Assembly (NCBI RefSeq): GCF_010078385.1
Contig: NZ_SIJC01000002.1
Span: 434,001 to 498,000, forward strand
Direction of reading: 5' to 3'
Source: Chengkuizengella sediminis
GTDB lineage: Bacteria; Bacillota; Bacilli; Paenibacillales; KCTC-33759
DNA length: 64,000 bases
This document shows positions 54,199 to 63,771 of the stretch, one piece after another (positions within the stretch are counted from its first letter, which is position 1; the number at the start of each line of letters is the position of its first letter). The notes beneath the pieces were generated by a model that worked only from the letters and a program-made list of their open reading frames with translations, was not told the DNA's origin and did no database searches. A program made the translations under genes and the position numbers.

Positions 54199-56145
54199 AT
54201 GAATAAATTAAAAATAATTCCCATAGTTTTGTCATTAATTTTATCTATGTGCATTCCTAATGTAATAACAGTAAATGCAGCTGAAGGGGATGTGGTAATT
54301 AATGAAATTGCATGGATGGGTACAAATATTAGTAGCAACGATGAGTGGATAGAGCTATATAATAATACAAATTCACCAATTTCTTTAGATGGATGGTCAT
54401 TAAATGCCATAGACGGCACGCCTAGCATTCAATTAAGTGGAACCATTGCTGCTAATGATTACTTATTATTGGAACGAACTGATGATTTTACTGTTCCAAA
54501 TATAACTGCAGATATTATTTATACTGGTGCATTAAGTAATACAAGAGAAAATTTAGAGTTAAGAGATGAAAAAAACAACTTAGTAGATGTAGTTGATGAT
54601 TGGTACGCAGGTGATAATAATACAAAAACAACAATGGAGAGAATTAATTCAAATTCAGCTTCAATTGCCTCCAACTGGAGTAATTCTAGTGTCACTTATA
54701 CTGTAGGTTACGGTACTCCAAATCAACTGAACTCGGTGATTGAATCCATCGGTTGCAATACTAATGATGAGCGTTTAAACAATGTTTCTAATGAAGCAGG
54801 TGCTATTAATGTTTATTTCAATAAATGTGCTTTAGAAGAATACGCAAATTTTCAAAACCAAGCCAATTATAATATCAATTTAGAAGATCGCTTAATCCAA
54901 AGATTAAATGAAGCTACAACGGTAATAGATATGGCTGCATATGAGATTAACTTACCTAAAATTGTAGATACGTTAATATTGAAAGCAAATGATGGAGTAG
55001 ATGTACGATTTATTGCTGACTCCAAAGATGCTGATGACCCAAGTAACTTAGAACGATTTGAGTTAATGAGATTATATCTAGAAAAAATGGTCAGAGGTCT
55101 AGATGGAGTAATTGGTACATCTGATGATATACAGGTATTCTCTGACTCACCAATGTTTGTTGTTCAAGATGTTACAAAAAGAATAGAGTATGGTTTACCT
55201 TCTGACTTTAGTGATTTTCCTGAAGTGACAGTTCAAGTTGGAAGTTCAGATCAAACAGGTCACATGTTTGTGAATGCTGAACAAAAAGGAATTGACTCCT
55301 ACTATTCACCTAACACACAAATGCATAATAAATTTGCAATTATTGATGAAAAGTGGGTATTTACGGGAAGTTGGAACTATACTGTAACAGGTCTATACGG
55401 CACTGATGAGAATATGGTAAATGGGGTCTTAGGTGGAAATCAACAGCATGTAGTTGAAGTAAATAGTGCAGAACTCGCATCGATCTATGAAGTTGAATTT
55501 AATGAAATGTGGGGAAGTAGTACACTAACTCCTGACCCGGTTAACTCTGACTTTAATACTCGTAAAACAGATAACACTACTCATAGTATTGATATTAATG
55601 GAACAACCGTAGAAGTGTATTTTTCCTCTGGTGACAATGCGTTAGGTCGTGTTAAAGATATCATTAAGAATGAGGCTGAATATAGTACCTATTTTACAAT
55701 ATTCGCTTGGAGTGACCAACCAATATTAGATGAGTTAAAATACAAATGGGAAGGTTCATATTCAGATTTACAGGGTGCTTTAACTGGATTTGATGTAAGA
55801 GGAGTTTTTGATTCTAGCTATTGGAGTCAATGGTGGTCAGCAAGTGTTGATATGACTGGGAGGACAGCATCACAGTCAAGTAATGGAAATCCAAATAATC
55901 GTTGGGCATATTCTGCGCCGGTATTTCAAGATAATGAATCTAGAAAACTCCATAGTAAGACAATGTTAATAGATGTAGATACCACAAGTGATCCTACAGT
56001 TATAGTTGGCTCTACTAATTGGAGTGAAAATGGTAATAACGTGAATGATGAAAATTTATTAATTATTCATAGCGATGAGATTACAAATCAATTTTTACAA
56101 GAATTTAATGCTCGATACCAAAACGCTGGTGGGAATATAAAGTAA
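54199..56145 (+). CDS. Secreted lamin-tail-domain / phospholipase-D-like protein
   Basis: 648 aa. Signal peptide (cleavage after VNA, about residue 27). Next is a lamin-tail (LTD) domain at about 30-170 (VVINEIAWMGT, EWIELYNNTNSPISLDGWSL), then two PLD halves with HKD-type motifs: MHNKFAIIDEKWVFTGSWN near 376 and LHSKTMLIDVD near 585, each followed by a G-S-x-N-W segment. This suggests an extracellular phosphodiesterase, a nuclease or phospholipase. AAAAGGAG precedes the ATG. A cre site suggests catabolite control, together with the collagenase 3.5 kb away. Confidence 0.88.
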   Translation: MNKLKIIPIVLSLILSMCIPNVITVNAAEGDVVINEIAWMGTNISSNDEWIELYNNTNSPISLDGWSLNAIDGTPSIQLSGTIAANDYLLLERTDDFTVPNITADIIYTGALSNTRENLELRDEKNNLVDVVDDWYAGDNNTKTTMERINSNSASIASNWSNSSVTYTVGYGTPNQLNSVIESIGCNTNDERLNNVSNEAGAINVYFNKCALEEYANFQNQANYNINLEDRLIQRLNEATTVIDMAAYEINLPKIVDTLILKANDGVDVRFIADSKDADDPSNLERFELMRLYLEKMVRGLDGVIGTSDDIQVFSDSPMFVVQDVTKRIEYGLPSDFSDFPEVTVQVGSSDQTGHMFVNAEQKGIDSYYSPNTQMHNKFAIIDEKWVFTGSWNYTVTGLYGTDENMVNGVLGGNQQHVVEVNSAELASIYEVEFNEMWGSSTLTPDPVNSDFNTRKTDNTTHSIDINGTTVEVYFSSGDNALGRVKDIIKNEAEYSTYFTIFAWSDQPILDELKYKWEGSYSDLQGALTGFDVRGVFDSSYWSQWWSASVDMTGRTASQSSNGNPNNRWAYSAPVFQDNESRKLHSKTMLIDVDTTSDPTVIVGSTNWSENGNNVNDENLLIIHSDEITNQFLQEFNARYQNAGGNIK

Positions 56146-56155
56146 GTAATTAATT

Positions 56156-56190
56156 AATACCATCCTTATGAATGAGGATGGTATTTTTAT
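56156..56190 (+). terminator. Terminator after the lamin-tail/PLD gene
   Basis: AATACCATCCT (56156-56166) pairs with AGGATGGTATT (56175-56185), then a T-run. Confidence 0.9.
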
Positions 56191-56356
56191 TTTATCAGAC
56201 ATTCTTATTAGAAAAATTATAATTGTGTGTTTAGTTCACGAAAATGGCTTGTGGTATGAACTATTTTTTTTCATGTGAAATTTGATAAAATAGAGGCATA
56301 TATAAATTATATCTAGATGGTTAGCCCCAAAAGTAGAAAAGAGGGATCTTTTTATA

Positions 56357-56902
56357 ATGATACAACAAAAACAATACCCCCAGGAATACATTGACTATTT
56401 AATATATTTCCATGCTGAACGTGACTATTTTGAATGTCATGAGATTTTAGAAGAATATTGGAAAGAAAAAGAAAGACCTGAATTGGATGAGGCTTGGGTT
56501 GGTTTGATTCAGGTTGCTGTTTCCTTGTATCACCAACGTAGAAATAATATCAACGGTGCGGTTAAAATGATGCGGAGTGCAATCACTAATCTAAATGCAA
56601 AGGACCTACACATTTTAGGCATCAATGCTGAAGCTTTTATAAACCAGCTTGAGGAAAGATTAAAAGAACTAACATCAACAAAGTTAATAAATTATTCAGA
56701 TTTAAATATTCCATTGAAGGATGATAAATTAATGGAAAGATGCAAACAAATTTGTAAAGAAGAGAATTTATCCTGGCAAAGTCCCAGTGATCTTTTGCAT
56801 AAGGAACTTATTCATAAACATACTTTAAGAGATCGTACAGAAGTGATCAAAACGAGAGAATGGGCTAAAACTCAAAAACTTAAAGATGACAAAAAAGAGT
56901 AA
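56357..56902 (+). CDS. DUF309 protein (YpuF type)
   Basis: 181 aa. The DUF309 core is clear: YFHAERDYFECHEILEEYWK and GLIQVAVSLYHQRRNN. The family has a conserved helical pocket but no established activity. GAGGG lies about 11 nt before the ATG. It ends at a clear terminator. Confidence 0.85.
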   Translation: MIQQKQYPQEYIDYLIYFHAERDYFECHEILEEYWKEKERPELDEAWVGLIQVAVSLYHQRRNNINGAVKMMRSAITNLNAKDLHILGINAEAFINQLEERLKELTSTKLINYSDLNIPLKDDKLMERCKQICKEENLSWQSPSDLLHKELIHKHTLRDRTEVIKTREWAKTQKLKDDKKE

Positions 56903-56936
56903 TCTCAAACCTAAAATTTTTCTGAATCTAAAAAGC

Positions 56937-56972
56937 ATCTCAAACTAATTTGATAAACGTTTGAGATGTTTT
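56937..56972 (+). terminator. Terminator after the DUF309 gene
   Basis: CATCTCAAAC (56937-56946) pairs with GTTTGAGATG (56959-56968), followed by TTTT. Confidence 0.8.
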
Positions 56973-57151
56973 GCTAAGTTAACTCTATCCTCAAATGATT
57001 TAAACTAGCCCTCTATTAAATGATTAGGTGTAACTCTAATATAGTCTCTATCACTTGGAATCAGTAGCATTATCGATATCAAGTCCAGTTTGAATCCATA
57101 CTTTGGTATTTCCTAGAGTTAATGGGGTGTCATGACAGTTAATAAATAAAA

Positions 57152-57194
57152 AAGTGTGACATTTGTTGAAAAATTGTCACACTTAGCATATAAT
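57152..57194 (+). promoter_or_regulatory. Strong SigA promoter flanked by a perfect inverted repeat
   Basis: TTGAAA (57166-57171), 17-nt spacer, TATAAT (57189-57194). AAGTGTGACA (57152-57161) and TGTCACACTT (57175-57184) form a perfect 10-bp inverted repeat around the -35 box, the layout of a repressor operator. No recognisable gene follows at once. Confidence 0.6.
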
Positions 57195-57573
57195 ATGGTC
57201 ATACCATTATACATTAAGACGTTTATAAAAATGAAAGGTGGTGATAAAACTGTGTAAGTATTGGACTGTTACATAAAGCGGAACTAGAACTCAACGTCAT
57301 TTTATACAATTCAAATATTTCCAAGAACATTCCACAAAGGAAATCCATATCCTTGATCCTGTCACCTCTAATAACCATAAATTCAATTTCTTCAATTTAG
57401 ACACTTTACTTATGTGATAACTATTATTCAATATTATGTTATCCTCTCTTAAATAAATCATTTGTAGTTAATGATAAAAATGGATGAAGTATAGATGGAT
57501 ATAAACTTTGAACTTCTACTTTTTCCTGCAGTTTATTGATATTTACACAGAACAAACAAAACATGACATGATA
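57195..57573 (+). other. Transcribed-looking region without a recognisable gene
   Basis: Downstream of the 57.2-kb promoter there is AAAGGTGG and a short GTG frame of about 12 codons (VVIKLCKYWTVT), then in the same frame after one stop about 47 open codons ending at 57415. It could be a decayed gene, a leader or a small RNA. The segment 56973-57151 holds nothing I can name. Confidence 0.35.
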
Positions 57574-57587
57574 TGTAAGCGTTTACA
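57574..57587 (+). promoter_or_regulatory. cre site (CcpA) before the collagenase
   Basis: TGTAAGCGTTTACA matches the cre consensus at all key positions and is nearly palindromic. It lies 77-90 nt before the collagenase start. Confidence 0.75.
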
Positions 57588-57663
57588 ACCAAGGGAGGTG
57601 GTATATTTCTGTTATTTTTTAAAAGTTATTATTGAAAGATTATAAAATCGGAGGTATATTCTA

Positions 57664-60600
57664 GTGAAATTATTTAAGAACAATATATTAGGTAAAATGT
57701 TTCTTTTATTACTTTCAATCAGCCTTATTTTCCCCTCGAGTTACAGTGTTTTTGCGCAACATTCTAAAAAACAGAGTTTGAGTCAAGAACTACGAGCGCC
57801 AGTCTTTCCAATTCAAAAGTTTGATCAAACAGAACAAAACGAAAAAAGTATTCATGTAAAAGATAGCTCAAAGCTTGAACGATATCGTCCCACCAGACCT
57901 CCAAGAAATGATGGACAACAGGCATTGGATAAATTAAGGGTAAGCATTTCTTCAAATCATGAATACACATTTGATGATCTTGTTCGTTTATCTTATTCAG
58001 ATTTAGTAGGGGTATTAGAAACGATAAGTACGGATGAAATTTCAGATTTTTGGACGTATAGTCAAGATGTTGTTGATTTTTACAGTGATCGTCAACGCCT
58101 CTTGTATCTTATTGATGAAATCGAATACAAAGGTTCTCAGTATACAACTAGTGATGGTAGAGGTATTGCTACATTAATGGAAGTGTTAAACAAAGGCTTT
58201 TTATATCGATGGGATTATGGTGATCCTGACATGGCATTTTTAGATGATTTATCTTTTAGGGGGGAAGTCACTCCAGCTGCCCTCTCCGTGATGAACAACC
58301 CAAACTTTACCCTTGGGACGGATACTCAGGAAGCAGTAGTGGCTGCGACAGGGTATTTAATCAATCACACTACAACGGATCTAGATATTTTTGATGAGGC
58401 TTATTCTGTGATTAGATCCTTTAATGATCGAGTAGATACGTATATTACAGACCTTTCTAAAACAGATGCAATATATGCTTTATTAAGTGGAGCGGAATAC
58501 AATATGTATTATAACTATCGTAATGGAACATACAACTCTCCTGAACAAGCTCCGTGGTATGGACAGATAGATACATTTTTTAATGAAGTGGCTGATATTT
58601 TAAATTTTGATCAGTTTGCAAACACGGATCATGAATGGTTAATTGATAACGCCGTCTTTGTGATTACTGAAGAAGGAAGATTTCATAGTAACGCTAATTT
58701 TGCATTAAACACATTTAATGACTCGTTAAATTTATATCCTTATTATGGCGGGATATATTTAGCCCTTGCAGCAGCCGTTGATGATTTAGGAGGCAACATT
58801 AACTATGCTTCTATCGTTGCGGATTATGAAGATTACTATTATGGAAATCACTATAGCTTTGATGATGGAGAAATCATAGTTAAAGCAGGGGATAGAGTAT
58901 CTGAAGAAGATATTCAAAGGATTTATTGGGCAACCAAAGAAGAAAAAGCCCAATTCCATCGATTATATGGAGTAAATGAACCAGTTGAAGTTGGGAATCC
59001 AGATGATATATTAACAGCTATTATTTATAATGATAGAGATGAATATCGTATGAATTGGCACTTGAATGGAGTAGGAACAGATAATGGTGGTATTTATATT
59101 GAAAGCTGGGGTACGTTTTTTACGTGGGACAGAGTAGTTCCAACAGATAGTATCTATGAGTTAGAAGAACTATTTAGACATGAATATTTCCATTTCCTTC
59201 AAAGCAGATATTTAGTTCCTGGTATGTGGGGAGACACAGCGTTATATGATTACGACCGTTTAGTATGGGTTGAAGAAGGTGGCGGAGAATTTTTCGCAGG
59301 TGCAACTAGAACCGGGATTGATACCAGATCAACCAAAATAGGAAACATTCATTCCAATCCTTCTGACAGATATACATTAGATGAAGTCTTACACGGAACC
59401 TATGGGTCTTGGGATATTTATGATTATTCCTATGCATTTTATGACTTCATTTATAATGATCATCCGGATATTTTTGACAATGTAAAAGAATATATCAGTA
59501 ATGAAGATGCTACAGGGTTTGATCGTTATATGGATGATTTATCAAGAGACCCTAACTTAGAGGCACAATATCAAAACCATGTGCAAGATTTGGTGGATGA
59601 TGGTGGTCGAGTCGTATTAGTTGAAAATGATTATTTGCTTAATCACTCTAGCAGATCTCTGTCAACTATCAGCTCTGATATCACAAATGAAATCAGTTTA
59701 AGCAATGTGGTAGAACGTACTTATACTTCTGACTTATTGGATACCTATACCGTAGAAGGTAGATATGTTGGAGGTCGATCAAACGGAGAAGTAAATGATA
59801 GATCTGAAATGGACACTGTTGTAAATCAGGTCTTAAGAAACTTGGATACAGGTTGGAGTGGATATAGAACGGTCACAGCATATTTTGTAAATTACAGAGT
59901 GAATTCAAGTGGTAATTTTGAATACGATGTTGTATTCCATGGTTTGCTTACTGGAGATGGCGGAGGGGGAACATCTAATGAGCGTCCTGTAGCCTTTGCT
60001 GAAAGTTCTGTAACAAATGTTGATGTAGGTCAAACTGTATCTTTCTATGGAGATCGTTCTTCTGACAGTGATGGAACTATTTCATCTTATGAGTGGAACT
60101 TTGATGATGGGTCTACAAGCACAAGACAAAATCCTACACATTCATTCTCTTCAGCCGGCAATTATAATGTAACTTTAACGGTGACAGATAATGAAGGTGC
60201 TACGGATATGGACACGATTACAATTACTGTAGGTAACACTACACCTCCTTCTTCAGGTATCGAAACGGAACCAAATAATAGAAAGTCAGATGCTAGTATA
60301 TTTACAGACAGTGTTAGTGCTTCGCTTGATGCAGATGCAGGTGATCATACAGATTGGTTTACATTTAACGTTACTTCTAGCGGTGATGTGACGTTTGATT
60401 TAACTTATACAAGTCAGGGTTTCAATATAGAAGTTGAGGATGCAAGTGGGGTTGTAGTTGCTAGACCTCTAAGGGATAATGTAGTGAATCTATCTGCAGG
60501 TACTTATTACATTATAGCCTATACATGGAGTGGTTATCCTCCTGTCGATTATACGATCTCTGTTTCAGGCGGAGGCGGTGGTTCTCCAAATAATGCACCT

Positions 60601-61158
60601 GTAGCCTTCCCTGAAAGCTCGACAGCAACTGCAGATGTCGGTGAACAGGTAACATTCTTTGGAGATAGTTCTTCTGATAGTGATGGAATCATTACGTCTT
60701 ATGCATGGAATTTCGATGATGGGGATACAAGCTCAAGTCAAAATACAAGACACACTTTCACTGCTGCAGGAATTTATAATGTTTCATTAACAGTTACAGA
60801 TGATCAGGGAGCTACGAATACAGATACGATTACCATATCTGTCGGATCTACAACTCCTCCAAGTGGCGCTATCCTTGAGGAAAGTGGAACATTAAGCAGT
60901 ACCAACACAGGCGTTGATTATTACTTTACTTCTGTTGGAAACGGTACGACCACCATTACACTAACCACTGGAAGTGCTAATGATGCGATCACTTGGCAGT
61001 TATATGAAGCAGCTACGGGTACTAGAATTACTTGGGCTTCTCAAGATGGAAATGTTCATTCAAGAACGATTGATTTAACGCCAGGAACTGAGTATGAGCT
61101 TTCCGTCTATACGTGGGAGAACTTTACCATTAATTATGATGTCGTTGTAACTGAATAG
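57664..61158 (+). CDS. Secreted collagenase (peptidase M9) with PKD and PPC domains
   Basis: 1164 aa. Signal peptide (about 1-31, ending VFA), an M9 activator region of helical repeats (about 75-440), then the gluzincin core: HEYFH at 506-510, with the third ligand E538 in WVEEGGGEFFAG. The 32-residue spacing matches clostridial ColG. After the catalytic unit come PKD (about 775-855), PPC (about 865-970), a second PKD (about 975-1060) and a final PPC-type domain. The start is GTG with GGAGG 9 nt upstream. It should degrade native collagen outside the cell. An orphan copy of the final 25 residues follows downstream. Confidence 0.92.
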   Translation: MKLFKNNILGKMFLLLLSISLIFPSSYSVFAQHSKKQSLSQELRAPVFPIQKFDQTEQNEKSIHVKDSSKLERYRPTRPPRNDGQQALDKLRVSISSNHEYTFDDLVRLSYSDLVGVLETISTDEISDFWTYSQDVVDFYSDRQRLLYLIDEIEYKGSQYTTSDGRGIATLMEVLNKGFLYRWDYGDPDMAFLDDLSFRGEVTPAALSVMNNPNFTLGTDTQEAVVAATGYLINHTTTDLDIFDEAYSVIRSFNDRVDTYITDLSKTDAIYALLSGAEYNMYYNYRNGTYNSPEQAPWYGQIDTFFNEVADILNFDQFANTDHEWLIDNAVFVITEEGRFHSNANFALNTFNDSLNLYPYYGGIYLALAAAVDDLGGNINYASIVADYEDYYYGNHYSFDDGEIIVKAGDRVSEEDIQRIYWATKEEKAQFHRLYGVNEPVEVGNPDDILTAIIYNDRDEYRMNWHLNGVGTDNGGIYIESWGTFFTWDRVVPTDSIYELEELFRHEYFHFLQSRYLVPGMWGDTALYDYDRLVWVEEGGGEFFAGATRTGIDTRSTKIGNIHSNPSDRYTLDEVLHGTYGSWDIYDYSYAFYDFIYNDHPDIFDNVKEYISNEDATGFDRYMDDLSRDPNLEAQYQNHVQDLVDDGGRVVLVENDYLLNHSSRSLSTISSDITNEISLSNVVERTYTSDLLDTYTVEGRYVGGRSNGEVNDRSEMDTVVNQVLRNLDTGWSGYRTVTAYFVNYRVNSSGNFEYDVVFHGLLTGDGGGGTSNERPVAFAESSVTNVDVGQTVSFYGDRSSDSDGTISSYEWNFDDGSTSTRQNPTHSFSSAGNYNVTLTVTDNEGATDMDTITITVGNTTPPSSGIETEPNNRKSDASIFTDSVSASLDADAGDHTDWFTFNVTSSGDVTFDLTYTSQGFNIEVEDASGVVVARPLRDNVVNLSAGTYYIIAYTWSGYPPVDYTISVSGGGGGSPNNAPVAFPESSTATADVGEQVTFFGDSSSDSDGIITSYAWNFDDGDTSSSQNTRHTFTAAGIYNVSLTVTDDQGATNTDTITISVGSTTPPSGAILEESGTLSSTNTGVDYYFTSVGNGTTTITLTTGSANDAITWQLYEAATGTRITWASQDGNVHSRTIDLTPGTEYELSVYTWENFTINYDVVVTE

Positions 61159-61211
61159 ATAAACGTAAAACTATATGTAAAGATGCATTGTTCATTAAAT
61201 AATGAAAGCGA

Positions 61212-61260
61212 TGTCCAGATAGTCGGTTTATACTGACCTTCTTGGACACCGTTTTATGTT
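61212..61260 (+). terminator. Possible terminator after the collagenase
   Basis: TGTCCA (61212-61217) can pair with TGGACA (61243-61248), enclosing a GTC/GAC stem, followed by a T-rich stretch. Weak. Confidence 0.45.
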
Positions 61261-61287
61261 TTAACCCATCTTTTGTGAAAAAAATGT

Positions 61288-61365
61288 GCAGGGACAGATT
61301 ACGAATTATCTATTTATACTTGGGAAACGGCGACGATTAATTATGACTTGCTAGTTAATGAGTAG
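61288..61365 (+). pseudogene. Orphan C-terminal fragment of a collagenase-type PPC domain
   Basis: Twenty-five codons and a stop read AGTDYELSIYTWETATINYD-LLVNE, which match the last 25 residues of the preceding collagenase at 17 positions. No start codon or domain precedes them. It looks like the tail left by deletion of a second collagenase or by exchange of C-terminal domains. The following stretch to 61588 holds a short open piece (EEVDESMKPIFSENDLAVI) that may be another remnant. Confidence 0.75.
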
Positions 61366-61588
61366 AGGATTGAAGAAATAAGAATATGCTTATTCAAGAA
61401 GTGGAATATGATTAATCCTTCTGCTGCTTGAAAACCAAGAGGAAGTTGATGAATCTATGAAACCGATATTTTCTGAAAATGATTTGGCAGTGATCATCTC
61501 ATCCAAATAATATCTATCACCATAATTAAAATGATGATAGAATAAAATAGATTCAAGTTAGAATAAAAAATGGATTATAGGTGATGCA

Positions 61589-62503
61589 ATGAATTCTCAG
61601 ATTGAAATAACAAAAAGTAAAAAACGAGTGCGAAGAATGAAGTGGTTTTTTTCCATATTAAGTGTGATCGGTTTTTTATTTATTATTTTTCAATTTCTAC
61701 CTGTCAAAAAACAAGAGAAAAATATGTTTTTAAGTGAAGGAAGCCCTCTTGTCATAGCTCATCGAGGAGGTGCTGGAATCACACCTGAGAATACATTGAC
61801 GGCATTTAAAAACGCTAAGAAAATAGGTGTAGATGTATTAGAGTTTGATGTTCATTTAACTAAAGATGGTGAAATTGTAGTTATACATGATGAAACTTTA
61901 GACCGTACAACGAATGGGACTGGAAATGTCGCAGATTATACGTTAGATGAACTAAAGCAATTAGATGCAGGTTATCATTTTGTTGATGAGCAAGGGAATT
62001 TTTCTTATAGAGGAAAAGGAGTTGCGATTCCAACATTAGAAGAAGTATTAGAAAATTTCTCTGAGCTTCCAATGATTATCGAAATTAAACCTGAAAATAA
62101 AGAGCTCACCGGGAAAGTATACGAAATGATAAAGCAATTTGGTCTAGAGGATAAAGTAATTATTAATTCTTTTTATGAAAATGTATTAGTATGGTTTCAT
62201 GAAATGGCAGGCGATGAGATTGCCATCGGAGCGGGACCCGATACTGTTAAAAAATATGTAATTTCTAATCTATTTTATTTAGATCGATTAGTATCACTGG
62301 ATGTTCATGCCTTTCAGTTGCCATTAGAGCAGTCTGGAATTGATTTAGCATCAAAACGAATTATCCAAACGTTACAAAAACGTAATATAGCTGTTCAATA
62401 TTGGACGATAAATGACGTGGAAGAGATGGAGGAATTAATAGATTTAGGTGTGGATGGTATTATAACTAATTATCCTGATCGATTAATTTCAATTTTGAAA
62501 TAA
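61589..62503 (+). CDS. Glycerophosphodiester phosphodiesterase, membrane-anchored
   Basis: 304 aa. One N-terminal membrane helix (about 19-37), then a GDPD barrel with H58 and R59 (AHRGGAG), E85 and D87 (LEFDVH), and H100 (VIHDETLDRTTNG). It hydrolyses glycerophosphodiesters to glycerol-3-phosphate and an alcohol, here probably outside the membrane. AGGTGAT precedes the ATG. A long palindromic terminator follows. Confidence 0.9.
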   Translation: MNSQIEITKSKKRVRRMKWFFSILSVIGFLFIIFQFLPVKKQEKNMFLSEGSPLVIAHRGGAGITPENTLTAFKNAKKIGVDVLEFDVHLTKDGEIVVIHDETLDRTTNGTGNVADYTLDELKQLDAGYHFVDEQGNFSYRGKGVAIPTLEEVLENFSELPMIIEIKPENKELTGKVYEMIKQFGLEDKVIINSFYENVLVWFHEMAGDEIAIGAGPDTVKKYVISNLFYLDRLVSLDVHAFQLPLEQSGIDLASKRIIQTLQKRNIAVQYWTINDVEEMEELIDLGVDGIITNYPDRLISILK

Positions 62504-62585
62504 AATCATAGATTTGAAATATTTTTCATAATAATCAATATTTGTGTGGAGGATAAAAACGGGGTTTCCAATTTTATCCTTGTTT

Positions 62586-62630
62586 CCAAAAAGACTTTTT
62601 CTTTTTAAAAGAAAAAGTCTTTTTGGGATG
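62586..62630. terminator. Long bidirectional terminator
   Basis: CCAAAAAGACTTTTTC (62586-62601) pairs with GAAAAAGTCTTTTTGG (62611-62626), extended by T4/A4, a stem of about 20 bp with almost no loop, between convergent genes. Confidence 0.9.
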
Positions 62631-62667
62631 AAAGAAGTTACAAAAATACTGAGAAAAATAATTGATT

Positions 62668-63234
62668 CTATTTGTCTTTAAGCCCATCCACTACAACTTC
62701 AAGTTCTCCTGTTTCTGGATGAATGATTAAACCATGTACAGGAACTTCGGGGGGAAGAAGTGGGTGATTTTTTACAATAGAGACACTATTTTTCACACCA
62801 TCTGTTACACTGTCAAAACCTTTTAGAAAACTGGATAATTGGATACCGGAATGTTCTAAAGTTTGTAATGTTTCCTCAGAAATCCCTCGGTTTTTAATTT
62901 CCTCCAGCATACTTTCAGAATTCAACCCTGTCATGCCACACTCATGATGTCCTATAACATATACCTCTTTGGCTTTTAATTTATAAATGGCTACTAAAAT
63001 ACTGCGCATCACATTTCCAAAGGGATGTGTTATAATTGCTCCTGCATTTCTAATGATTTTTACATCCCCATTTTTAAGATTCATAGCCTTAGGCAACAAC
63101 TCTACTAAACGAGTGTCCATGCAAGTTAAGATCACCATCTTTTTATCTGGATATCTTGAAGTTTTATATTGTTCAAATTCCTTATTTTCCACAAATTGTT
63201 CATTAAAATTTAATATGTCTATTAGATTACTCAT
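62668..63234 (-). CDS. Beta-class carbonic anhydrase (YtiB type)
   Basis: 188 aa. Zinc ligands C38 (TCMDTRL, with D40 and R42), H96 and C99 (GHHECGMTG) are intact, giving CO2 hydration activity. The length and sequence fit the short Bacillus YtiB group. AGGAGAAG precedes the ATG. Confidence 0.92.
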   Translation of the reverse strand: MSNLIDILNFNEQFVENKEFEQYKTSRYPDKKMVILTCMDTRLVELLPKAMNLKNGDVKIIRNAGAIITHPFGNVMRSILVAIYKLKAKEVYVIGHHECGMTGLNSESMLEEIKNRGISEETLQTLEHSGIQLSSFLKGFDSVTDGVKNSVSIVKNHPLLPPEVPVHGLIIHPETGELEVVVDGLKDK

Positions 63235-63307
63235 ATGTTCTTCTCCTATCTTAGTTTGAATTATGTATAAGTATACAATGGTAAAATCCTATCAATCTCC
63301 TTTTTCA

Positions 63308-63661
63308 TTATTTCGTAAGGGGATTTACGGTTGATTCTCTATCTTTGTGGCGAAGAATTAAAGAAGCATTGTAAATTTGTTGTTTACTGCTCAACGAAAA
63401 GGATTTTTTGTTTGAATCATAATCGAGCTTCATTTCTTCTTCAAAAAATACTTCGTGTCTTGAATCATACAAGATTGAAATTGAATCAGAGTTAGATTCC
63501 AAATCAAATTCACCTTTTTCATTAACGATCCATAATTGCGCGACACCACTCATTATACATCCACAGCCTTCGGCATCATGAGCTAATTTAATATATTGTA
63601 GATCTGTATTCACTTTATTCATAATCTCATTTTTAGCGTTTTCTGTAAGTGAAATCTGCAT
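63308..63661 (-). CDS. IscA/HesB-like iron-sulfur biosynthesis family protein (YqkB type)
   Basis: 117 aa with the HesB-like fold (LTENAKNEIMNKV, EGCGCIMSGVAQL, VFFEEEMKLDY). Unlike true IscA it keeps only the GCGC pair early in the chain, not the C-terminal CGCG motif; this is the YqkB/YneR-like variant whose role is unsettled. It is divergent from the M32 carboxypeptidase gene. Confidence 0.8.
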   Translation of the reverse strand: MQISLTENAKNEIMNKVNTDLQYIKLAHDAEGCGCIMSGVAQLWIVNEKGEFDLESNSDSISILYDSRHEVFFEEEMKLDYDSNKKSFSLSSKQQIYNASLILRHKDRESTVNPLTK

Positions 63662-63771
63662 AAGTATTCACGCCCTTCATAGTTATTTTATCATATTTTT
63701 TAGCCTCTCATATACCTTTTGATATTATTGTAGGTTATTTGTATACTTAATTTGAAAAGGAGAGTGGTTAA

